From: JBBQYD01 sp942493075
GTDB taxonomy: Bacteria; Verrucomicrobiota; Verrucomicrobiia; Limisphaerales; UBA8199
NCBI GenBank assembly: GCA_942493075.1
Contig: OW818681.1
Span: 1,054,001 to 1,118,000, forward strand
Direction of reading: 5' to 3'
Length of the DNA: 64,000 bases
Shown here: piece by piece, positions 1 to 12,000 of the stretch
Numbering within the stretch: the stretch's first letter is position 1
Layout of the letters: each line of letters begins with the position of its first letter
Position numbers and translations under genes: made by a program
The notes under the pieces: model-generated
The model's input: the letters and a program-made list of their open reading frames with translations, nothing else
Database searches by the model: none
Told to the model about the DNA's origin: nothing

Positions 1-2
1 GC

Positions 3-3000
3 ATCGTTCGATCACCGGAAACGCCCATTGCACAGATTCCCTTGCTGCAACCGGAAGAATGGTCGGAATTAGCGGAGTGGGGTGCTGCACGGGCGGATTA
101 CCCACGCGAGAAAACCATTCACGAGGTCTTTGAGGCACAAGCCCTGGCTTGGCCAGACCGGATAGCGGTGGCCTACGGTTCGTATTCACTTTCCTACTCG
201 GAGCTGAATGCGCGGGCCAACCAATTGGCAGGGTATCTGCGCCAGTCGGGAGTGGGGCCGGAAGTGCCAGTCATGGTTTGCCTGCGCCGTTCACCCGAGT
301 TGATCCTGGCGCTTCTCGGCATCTTGAAGGCCGGTGGAGCGTATGTGCCGGCGGACTCCGTTTATCCACGGGAACGCATATCCTTCATGATGGAGGACAC
401 AGGCACCCCGATTCTTCTAACTGAGCAAGCCCTTTTGTCCCGGATTCCTTCCGGAGCCGCAAAGGTTATCTGCCTCGATGCGGATTGGGAGCTCATCGCG
501 CGGGAAAGCCGCGAGAACCTTACCGTGAATGTAAAAGCCGAGAACCTGGCTTACATTATGTTCACATCGGGTTCCACAGGAACCCCCAAGGGTGCGGCCA
601 TCCCTCATCGCGCAGTCAATCGCCTGGTGCTCAACTGTAACTGGATACGTCTTGGGGCGGGCAGCCGGGTTGCCCAGGTGTCCAATGCCGCATTTGATGC
701 AGCCACATTCGAGATTTGGGGCGCCCTGCTGAACGGCGGAATGCTTTTGGGGATTTCCCAGGCCGTGGCCTTAAGCCCGCGCGATTTCGCGCGTGAACTG
801 CGTGACCAGCAGATCACCGCCATGTTCCTCACCGCAGCGCTGTTTAATCAACTCGCAGCAGAAGCGCCGGGTGCATTTGCCGGAGTGGAGACACTGCTGG
901 CTGGCGGAGAGCCGCTTGATCCCAAGTGGGTCCGGTCGGTTCTGAGTCATCAACCACCCCAACGGTTGCTCAACGGCTACGGGCCTACGGAAAACACGAC
1001 CTTCACCTGTTGCCACTTGATCACCAGTGTACCCGAAGGGGCAATGAGCGTGCCGATCGGACGGCCTGTTTCGAACACCTCGGTATATATACTCGATGAA
1101 AACATGCTGCCTGTGCCGATCGGTGTGGCTGGGGAGCTGTACACCGGTGGCGACGGCCTGGCACGCGGCTATTGGAACCGGGAGGAACTCACCAGGGAAC
1201 GGTTTGTTCCCAATCCCTTTGGCGGTGAGTCCGAGCGCCTATACCGGACAGGCGACCGTGTGCGCTGGCTGCCAGACGGCACAATCGAGTTTCTCGGTCG
1301 AATAGACGGGCAGGTGAAAATACGAGGTTTTCGAATCGAGCTTGGAGAGATTGAGACTGTGCTGGGAAGGCACTCGGATATCCGTGAATGCGTGGTAAAC
1401 GTCTCCGGACAGACCGCCGGGACCAAACGGTTGGTGGCCTATTTCGTGCCGCAGCCATGCTCCAGCCCGAATATCTCCGACTTGCGCACCTTCCTGGTGA
1501 AGAGTCTGCCCGACTACATGGTCCCATCCGCCTTCGTTCAGCTTGGATCGCTGCCATTGAATGGGAACGGAAAAGTGGACCGGCGTGCTCTGCCTGAGCC
1601 GGGACAAAGCCGTCCTGATCTGGAAAAGAAATACGTGCGCGCGACTGATGAGGTGGAGGCGCGTCTGGTGGAGATCTGGGAAGCGATTCTGAAGGTGAAA
1701 CCCATCGGTGTGGAGGACAAGTTTTTTGAGTTAGGCGGCCACTCGCTGCTGGCTGTACAGGTCATTACGCGGATTGAGAAGGCGTTTGGTCGCAAGCTTC
1801 GGCTGGCCACGATTTTCCAGACCCCTACGATCCGCCAGATAGCGGCCATTTTGCGGGAAGAAACTCCCGAGAACCACGCGAATCGCTCGACCTCCGTAGT
1901 GGCGATCCAGGCGGCTGGTGATAACCCGCCCCTTTTCCTTGTGCACGGCGCTGGGGGAGGGATGTTCTGGGGTTATGTGAACCTTGCTCGCCACCTCGGC
2001 CGCAACCAGCCGGTCTATGGTTTTAAATCCCGGGGCCTGGATGGAAAGGAAGAGTTCAGGTCGATCCAGGACCTGGCAACGCATTATCTCAACGACTTGC
2101 GGGTGGTGCAGCCCCATGGTCCCTATTATCTCGGGGGCTATTGTTTTGGCGGAAATGTGGCTTTCGAAATGGCGCGGCAGCTTCAGGCAGCCGGCGAAGA
2201 GGTTGCTGTGTTGGCGCTGTTGAACTGTGCACCACCGAACTCCAGCTATATGCGAATTCCGTGGACGCCCCAATGGGCGGTGCGCCTGGCCCGCAACATG
2301 GTTTACTGGGCGAGTTATTTCTGGAGCTGGAGTTCGTCCCAAAGGAAGGAATTCTTCCGGTGGAAGCTCGGCAGGGTGGTTCGCTGGCTTCGTGCCACTG
2401 GTGGAGCTTCCGACCGGCGCCGCGGCCAGTTGGAGGCGGCCAATCTCGTGGATCTTTCCGCTTACAGTGAGGAACAGAGGAAAGTCTGGGAAGCCCACAT
2501 CCAGGCGCTGGTTACATTTCATCCCCAGGGTTTCGATGGGAAGGTGCATTTGTTCCGCAGCCCGGGGCATCCATTATGGTGCTCTTTTGAGCCCGACTAT
2601 GGGTGGTCTGAGTATGCACAGGGCGGGGTGGAGATCATTGTTGTGCCCGGGGCGCACGAGAAGATTCTAGACGAGCCGTGCGTGGCTCATCTATCTGGAG
2701 AATTGGAAAAGGTGATGGCAAAACAAGAGAAGAGAGGCTCACATCTGCCGACGAAGAAGGCAACGCGCATGGAGGTTTTCAAAGGGCTTCTGGTGAATAC
2801 CGCATTATTCTGGCTGGGCACCAACGGTGAGCTGTTATCCGCGGAGGAGTTGGGGCAGGGAGCTACGAGCCTGGCGATGCTCTTGCACCAGGTTGGCTCG
2901 CTGCAGAAGACAAGTTCTTCGAAGGCTCGAACCGCCGACTCTGAGACAGACCCTGAGGTTGAACCAACCACAGAACCTAATGAGGATGGCGCTGCATTAA

Positions 3001-6000
3001 CCGTGGAGACCATTGTCCTGGATGCACAAACGGGGGACGATTTTAGAGCGCTTTCTCAACGGCTGGAGCTTCGTCAGTCAGAGCTGATGCTTGCCGTAAT
3101 CAAGGCGCTCTTGACCCGCTACACCCCGGAGGAAACGAGTGGCTGTGAGTTGCTGGCACTCCCCGCCGGTTCACCCGGCGGACCTGCTACTTGCTCGATC
3201 CACCCTGCCTTGATGCAAATTGAGGCCAGCCCGGAGTTGCCTTTCGATGAACTCGCCAGGAAGGCCGGACTGGTGAGATTGGATCAGGCAGATGAGCCTT
3301 GGTTTGTCGCCTTTGAAGTCGCCCTCGGGGATGGGGCTGACGAGAACCGCAAGGTGGCACTCAGGCTGACTTTGGACATCCGCGGTGCGCGCCCGGAGGG
3401 CAAAGTTGAATTCGATCCAGCCCTGTTTCCAGCCGCCTCCGTGCAACGGTTGCTGGGTCACTGGCAGACTTTGCTGACCGGTGCTGTGCAGCATCCGCAG
3501 ACACCGATTGGCAAGCTGCCAATGGTGAGCGAGGCCGAACGGCAAAAGATCTTTAAAGAATGGAATAACACGGCTGTGCTTTTCCCGTTGGAGGCCACCT
3601 ATGCGGCGCAATTCGAAGCGTGCGTGCAACGCGCTCCAGATGCTCCGGCTGTCATTTGGCCCGGTGGTGCCTGGAGCTTTGATCAGCTCAATGCGCGTGC
3701 CAACCGATTGGCACGGCGCCTCCAGGAATCCGGTGTCGGCCCCGAATCCCTTGTGGCCGTATGCCTGGAGCGATCACCCGATTTGATGGCATCGTTCCTT
3801 GCTATCTGGAAGAACGGCGCGGCTTATGTGCCGCTGGACCCCTCTTATCCGAAGGAGCGCCTGGCGTTCATGCTCAAGGATTCCCAGGCCCGGGTGATCA
3901 TCACCCAGCATCGGTTCATCGAGCATCTGCCCGGTGGTGAGCGGGAAATGATCTGCCTCGATGATCCGGCCCAGAAAACCCGGATTGAAAACCTCGATGA
4001 CGAGAACCCGGCACCACGTGGAACGCCTGAGAACGCAGCCTATGTGATCTACACTTCGGGCTCTACCGGCACTCCAAAAGGCGTCGTCATCACCCAGCGT
4101 TCACTGCTCAACCATGGACATGCCTGCGGTTTGTTATATGCCCTCAGTTCGGACGACCGGGTGCTGCAGTTTGCGGCCATTAGCTTCGACATTTCAGTCG
4201 AAGAAATCTTTCCGACCTGGCTCGTTGGCGGCGCGGTGGTGCTGCGCTCCGATGAGTCGATCTCTTCCATCCCCAAGTTCCTGGACTTTCTCCGGACGCA
4301 AAACATCAGCGTTTTGAACCTGCCTACTGCGTATTGGCATGAGCTGGTGAATGGATTGGGGGAGGCAACCATGCCGGCCAGTGTCCGGTTGGTGGTTATC
4401 GGTGGAGAAAAAGCCAGTGACGAGGCGTTCCGCCGATGGAACTTGTTGGTCCCTGGCGCCGTGCGGCTGATCAATTCATACGGACCCACAGAGACCACCG
4501 TTACTGCGACATCCGAAATCGCCGAACGTAACGTCGATCGGTTGACCATCGGCAAGCCGTTTCCCAACACCCAGACAATCATCCTGGATTCCAACCTGGA
4601 ACTGGTTCCGATCGGGGTGACAGGTGAGTTGTGCATCGGCGGTGCCGGACTGGCCCGTGGCTATCTGGGGCGCCCGAAGCTCACGGGTGAGAAGTTTGTG
4701 CCCAATCCATTCCCGGGTGAGCTGGAAACCAAGCGTCTTTACCGCACTGGCGACCTGGCTCGGTTCCTTGAGGACGGACGGATTGAGTTCATGGGGCGCC
4801 GCGATGAACAAGTTAAGATTCGCGGGTTCCGTATTGAATTGGGTGAGATTGAGTCCGTCTTGCGGGCGCACCCGCAGATTGCCGATGCGGTGGTGCTTGC
4901 GCGTGAGGATGAGCCCGGTCGAAAACGACTGGTCGCCTATTGCGTTGTTCGGGGCGGGTCCACCTTGAATGCGAAACAGACCGGTGGATTCATGAAGTCC
5001 CGCCTTCCTGCGCATATGGTGCCCGCAAGCTTTATGTTCCTGCCGACGCTGCCAAAGACCCCGGCAGGAAAGATCGACCGGCGCTCCCTTCCGGCACCCG
5101 AATCCGGGCGGCCTCATCTGGATACCGAGTTTGTCCCTCCTTCCACGGCGGTCGAAAAGGCATTAGGCCAGATTTGGAGTGAGGTTCTGGGGTTGGATCA
5201 GATCGGGGTTGCGGACAATTTTTTTGATTTGGGAGGAGATTCGCTTTTAGCGACACGTGTCCTATCGCGGATTCGCGACATGATGCGGGCAGACGTCACG
5301 ATGGCGGAGTTGTTTGGTAATCCGGATATCGCGTCATTGGCCAGGCATCTTGTGGAGCAGGGGCAACGTTTCGCGCTTGACGCTGAATTGATCGGGGCTG
5401 CCATGGGTTCCGCTGTCCCTCTGACCGCTGCTCAGCGCCGGATCTGGTTCCTGGATGATTTTGACCCAGACCAATCGGCTTATAACCTCCCGTTAGGCCT
5501 GAGGCTCCAGGGCGCTCTGAATGTGCCTGCACTCGAGGAATCCATCCGCGCCCTCGTTGAACGGCACGAAGCCCTGCGTTCCGTGTTTGCCGAGGTTGGC
5601 GGAATCCCGGTGCGCATGGTTTGCCAACCTACGGCGATCGCACTCGAAGTGAAGGATCTGACTGGTGCCGCACCAGGGCAGGCGAGGTCGCAAGCCATGC
5701 TTCTGGCGGCGCAAGAGGCGCGCCGTTCACACATTTGCACCCGGCCATTGTTGCGGGCCATCCTTCTGCGTGCAGCCCCAGAGCAACATTTCCTGGTGCT
5801 CGTAACGCACTCAATCGCTTCAGACATCGAGTCGCTCCGTTTGCTCTATGGAGAACTGACGAAGCTTTACGAAGCGCGGGTGGAGAATCGACCCAACCCG
5901 CTGCCGCCGCTCAATGCTGAGTATTCAACGAAGATAGGCACCTCTCTTTTGGACGACTCACAGATGGAGGCAGCACGGGAGTTCTGGAAACGTGAGTTGA

Positions 6001-9000
6001 GTGGAATCCCCGCCCTATTGGAATTGCCGGCGGATCACTCGCGGCCCGCCTGCCAAAACGATGATGGCGCGCGGCACAACATCCATCTCTCCAGTGAACT
6101 CTGGGGCAGGCTGCAAACGTTCGCCAGCGCGCACCAGTGCAAGCCATTCACCGTGTTGCTTGCAGCATTCGCCAGCGTGCTGCATCGGTATTCGAATAGC
6201 CCAGACGTAGTGATTGGAACCGAGATCTCGCTGCGGCAACAGTTGCAAGCGGAGAACTTGTTCGGAGGTTTCGAGAACGAGCTGGCAATGCGCTGCCGGT
6301 TTGCGGAGGAACCCACATTTGACTGCCTTCTAGCCCGTATTCAAGAGAGCTGGGCAGGTGCCCTGCAGCACGCGGCCCTTCCGTTTGCAGAGGTTTTGGA
6401 AGCGGTTCAGCCACCCCGCGACGCGAGCCACACACCCATTTTTCAGGTCAAATTTACTTATGACGAAGAGCCGTTGTATGCAAAGGAAGCAGGTGGGTTG
6501 AGCGTTGCGCCGTTCTCCATCGAGAATCACACCGCCCGGCTCGACTTGCACCTTCACTTCACCGATCTCGGAGACAGTGCTGAGGGATGGATTGACTACA
6601 GCATGCCGCTGTTCGAACCGGACCGGATTGCCCGGCTCGCCGAGCACTTGCAGGTTTTAATGACGGGTGCCCTGGAGGGTTCCAGCCAGAAAGTGAGTTG
6701 TCTGCCCCTGATTCCGGAAACCGAAACCCGGACGCTGGAAGAATGGGTTGAGACGCGAAAGCCTTATCCATCGCACCTTTCCCTCTATGATCTTTTTGTC
6801 GAGCAAGCTGTCCGAACCCCACATGCCGAGGCAGTCGTGGACGGTCGGGAGCGCTTGACCTACGGTTCACTCTTTGCTGCAACCGGGGCGATCGCCGAGA
6901 GGCTAAAGGCTCTACAAGTGGAGCCTGGACAGATCGTTGGCATCTGTCTTGAGCGTTCCTGGGAGATGGTCGCCGCGATGTTGGGAGTTTTTAAAGCCGG
7001 GGCTGCGTATGTTCCCTTGGACCCGGCATACCCGGCTGACAGGCTCCAATTCATGCTTCGTGATTCAGGCGCTCGTGTGCTCATCACGGATCAGAGATCG
7101 TCCGGCAAATTGCCGAAGCACAATGCCGAGGTGCTCTATGTTGAAGATGTCCACTTGCACGGAAGTGCTACCCAGAGTGGAGGTCCGCAACTGGATTCCA
7201 ACGGGGCCGATCACGGGCAACGGTTGGCTTATGTCATCTATACCTCAGGCTCTACCGGCGTTCCCAAAGGAGTAGAACTCAATCACAGAGGAGCCGTGGC
7301 TCTGGTTTGGTGGGCGCGCGAGGTGTTTTCAAGCGAGGAGTTGTCAGGGGTGCTGGCCTCAACTTCGATATGCTTTGACCTGAGCATTTTTGAGCTGTTC
7401 GTCCCCCTGTGTCTTGGTGGCCGGGTGATCCTGGCGGAAAACGCACTGGCTTTGGCTGGATTACCGGCCGCAAACGAAGTGCGCATGGTCAATACAGTGC
7501 CATCCGCCATGCGCGAGTTGCTGGCTGCCCGGTCCGTGCCGGGAAATGTGATCACGGTTAACCTGGCGGGCGAGCCTCTTGCATCGAGCCTGGTTGACCA
7601 GATCTACGCCCAGACCGCTGTTCGGAATGTGTACGATCTCTACGGTCCGACCGAGACCACGACATACTCCACTTGCGCTTTGCGGCAGCCCGGCGAAACG
7701 CCGACCATCGGCAGCCCTTTGCCGAACGAAAGCGTCTGGTTATTGGATCGCCAGTTGCAGCCCGTCCCGATCGGTGTTCCAGGCGAGTTGTTCATTGGAG
7801 GTGACGGTCTGGCCCGGGGCTATCTCAACCGCCCGGACCTCACGGCTCAGCGCTTTGTGGCACATCCTCTCCATCCGGGAGCCCGGCTCTATCGCACCGG
7901 CGATCTCGCACGCTGGCGCCGCGATGGAAAGCTGGAGTATCTGGGTCGGTTGGATCATCAGGTCAAGATCCGCGGATTCCGGATTGAACTAGGCGAGATC
8001 GAGGAAGCCCTGAAGCAACAACCGGGCGTGGCTTCCGCAGTCGTGGTCGCCAGGGAGGATCGTCCGGGTGACAAGCGGTTGATCGCCTATCTGGCTTCCT
8101 CCCTGGTGCCAGAAGCAGTCATCAGCCGGGTGCGTGACGCGCTCGAAAAGCGCCTGCCCGCTCACATGATCCCGGCCCGGTTCGTCGTGCTGGAGCAGTT
8201 GCCCTTAACGCCTAATGGCAAGATCGACCGAAAGGCGTTGCCTGCCCCCGAGCCGTTGGTCGTTCATCGTGATGCCGAGGCTCCGAGCAATCCGATGGAG
8301 GAGAAGCTCGCCGGCATCTGGCAGAGCGCCCTCGGGTTGAGCAAGGCGCCAGGAGTGAAGGATAACTTTTTCGATCTAGGCGGTCACTCTCTGCTTGCGA
8401 TGCGCGTCTGCGCACGTGCGCGTGAGGTTCTGAATACCGAGTTGCCCATCCGCGCACTATTCCAGGCACCTACTATTCGAGCGCTGGCCGAAGGCATAAC
8501 AAATGGTGAATGGCACCAGGGGTTATCGGGGCCGCCTCCTTTGAAACCTATTTCCCGAAACATTCCGTTGCCAGTGACATTTGTACAGGAGCGCCTCTGG
8601 TTCCTGGATCAGATTGATCCTGGGGGGCATGCCTACAATGTGCCCTGGGCGGTGCGTCTCAAGGGAAGCCTGGATGCTGTTGCGCTGCGTAGCGCGTTCG
8701 ACCAGGTGATCGACCGCCATGAGGTGCTCCGGACCAGTCTCGTGTATGAGAACGGCACGTTGTGCCAAGTGATCCATTCTTCCGTTCAGATGTCCTGGGA
8801 AACAGTGGATTTAAGCGGCACACCTGCGGCAGATTTGGAAGCTCGTGCCCGGGAAGCAGCCATCGATGAGGGACGCCGGCCGTTCAACCTGGCCACCGCG
8901 CCGTTAATGCGGGGGCGCCTGCTTCGCCTTTCGGATAACGAACACCTGCTGGTCGTGGTCATGCACCACGCAGTTTCCGACGGCTGGTCGCTCACTTTAT

Positions 9001-12000
9001 TGGGACGCGAACTGGCACTTTGCTACGAGGCCTTGATCGGGCGGACCGCTCCAGTTGGTTTGCCCGAACTGCCGTTGCATTACGCCGATTTCGCTCATTG
9101 GCAACGCGGTTGGATGCACGGAAAGGTCCTTGAGCAGGAGTTGGCTTATTGGAAGGGAAGTCTGGTGGGGGCGCCTTCCGTGCTGGATTTACCCACCGAT
9201 TTCGCAGCCGAAACTCAGGGCAACGCTGGTAGCGTCCGTGAACTCTTCCTTCCGCCCGGGACGCTCCGGCAGATTAACGAACTAAGCCAGCGTGAGGCGG
9301 TGACTCCTTACATTCTGCTGATGACCGGTCTGGCGATCACCTTGCGCCACTGGACGGGCCAGGAGGACCTGGTACTCGGGACGGTTGTGGCCGGGAGAAA
9401 CCGCTACGAAACCGAGCAACTCATCGGCTGTTTCATGAATTTCCTGCCGATGCGCGCGCGTTTCAACGAAGTGCCCACTGCGCATGAGGCGTTGCGGCGC
9501 ATGTGCAAGACGGTGCTGGATGGCCAGGCGCATCAGGACTGTCCCTTCGAACGCATGGTTGAAGCCATGAACCCGGAGCGGCGCCAGAACGAGAATCCAC
9601 TATATAATGTGGCGTTCCTGTACCAGAACTTTCCACCAAGCCTCTTTGAAACCAGCACGGTCAAGGGCTCTCCTGTTCAGATCTCAACGGGTGCGGCGCT
9701 GTTGGATCTTCGCTTCGAGGCGGAGCCTCAAGATGGCGGTCTGCTTGTATCTTGCGAGTATAAGACCGATCTGTTTGAACCCGCTACCATCGATCATCTC
9801 CTAAGCTCGCTGCACCGGACTCTGGAGATGCTGGTGCGGGATTTGAATGTCTCGCTGGAGAGTTTTTCGGTGGTGCCTGAGTTGGCGGCCCAGGCTCGCC
9901 GGGCGCGTGAGCGGCAACGCCAGGAGATCATCAACGTCTCTGCGACATTCACGGCGGAACCGCTCGAAGAACCGCTACGGCATTGGATGCGTGAGTTGCA
10001 GGCACCCGTGGCCGTTCATTTCGCGCCATACAACCAGGTGTTTCAGCAGTTGCTAAACCCATCTAGTTTGCTCCGCAGCAATCCAGGTGGTCTGAACCTG
10101 CTGCTCATCCGGTTGGAAGATTGGCAGTCGGCTGGCGTGAACGCCTCGATGGAAGAAGCCCAGGCTGCCATGACCCGGACCGCAAGCGAGTTTGTGCAGG
10201 CGATGCGTGCTGCGGCGGTCAGGAACACCCCGCAGCTTGTGTGTTTCTGCCCGCCATCAGGCAGAATGCGCTCGGCGGAGATGCTCGCGTTCCTGGAAAA
10301 AACGGAGCATTCACTCGCCGGCGAACTGGAGGCTTTGGCGGGCGTTTACGTGCTGACTTCACGTCAGATTTTTGAATGGTATCCGGTGGACGACTATTAC
10401 GATGCGAGCACGGAAGCGCTCGGCAGCGTGCCTTACACTCCGCTCTTTTTTACCGCTCTGGCGGCAGCAGTCGCGCGGCGTCACAACGCCCTCAAGCGGC
10501 CACCTTGCAAAGTGATCGTTCTGGATTGCGACAATACTCTCTGGTCCGGCGTATGTGGTGAAGAGGGACCTCAAGGCATTCGTCTCGAGCCTGCCTGGAA
10601 AGCCTTGCAGGATTTCATGGTCGCCCAGCACGGCGCAGGAAGGCTGCTGTGCCTTTGCAGCAAGAATAACGAGGAAGATGTGGAAGCGGTGTTTGTGCAA
10701 CGGACAGATATGCCCCTGCAAAGGCAGCATTTCACGGCGGTGAAGCTGAATTGGCTGCCCAAATCCGAGAACCTCAAAGCGCTGGCCAGGGAACTGAACC
10801 TGGGCTTGGATAGTTTCACCTTCCTTGACGACAATCCGGTGGAATGCGCCGAGGTGGAGGCGAACTGTCCGGAGGTGCTGGTTCTGCAACTACCCGAGCA
10901 ACCGGCGCAGTTTGAGCAGTTCCTGAGGCACGCCTGGGTCTTTGATCATTTGAAAATCACTGAGGAAGATAAGAAGCGTGCCGAGATGTATCACCAGAAC
11001 GCTCAACGGGAACAGCTTCGTTCCCAGACCATGAGCCTGGGTGATTTTCTGAACAGCCTTGAGCTTAATATACAAATTGAGCCGATGACTGCTGATCAGG
11101 TGACTCGGTTGGCGCAGCTCACGCAGCGGACCAACCAGTTCAATTTTACAACGCGCCGCCGCACAGAGGCAGAGTTGCTGGCGCTTGCTCCTGCGAACCA
11201 GGTGCTAACGGTGCAGGTTAGCGATCGCTTCGGAGACTATGGCCTGGTCGGCGTGGTGATCTTCTCCACGGGAGATCGCGGTTTGAAGGTGGATACGTTT
11301 CTCCTGAGCTGCCGAGTTCTAGGACGTGGGGTGGAGCACAAGGTTTTCAATCGGCTCGGGAATATCGCCCGGGAACGCCGCATCAAGATCATTGAAGTGC
11401 CGTTCATTCGCTCGCCGAAGAACAAGCCTGCTTTGGACTTCCTTCAGACGGTGGGTAAACAATATGGCGAGGCTGCTGCTGATGGCATCACGTTCCGCTT
11501 CCCCGCCGGGTACGCGGCTGACATCGCTCCAAATGAGCCTGATCCGCAGGCTAAGCCGTCAACTGTTCCAGTCACTGCGGGTTCCTCTCCTGGTTATGCG
11601 AAGAAGTTCACGCGCTGCCGTGAGATAGCGCTGACCCTGAATGAGCCGGAGAAGATCCACCGGCATTTCGAGAGCCGGGTGACGGCTCGCCATGTAAGGA
11701 GGAGTGAGTACTCAGCACCGCACACCGCCATGGAACGCCAGATCTGCCAGGTTTGGCAGAAGCTGCTCCGAGTGGATCGTGTAGGGATTCGCGATAACTT
11801 CTTTGATTTGGGTGGGCATTCCCTTCTAGCGGTGCGTCTGTTTGCCGAGATTGAGCAGCTAACCGGACGAAAGTTCCCGTTGGTCACATTGTTTCAGGCA
11901 CCAACGGTTGAGCAACTTGCCCGGGTGCTAAGCCAGGGCAAGCAGCATGCCGGTTCCAGCCTGTTGGTTCCAATTCAGCCGCAGGGCTCACGGCCTCCCC

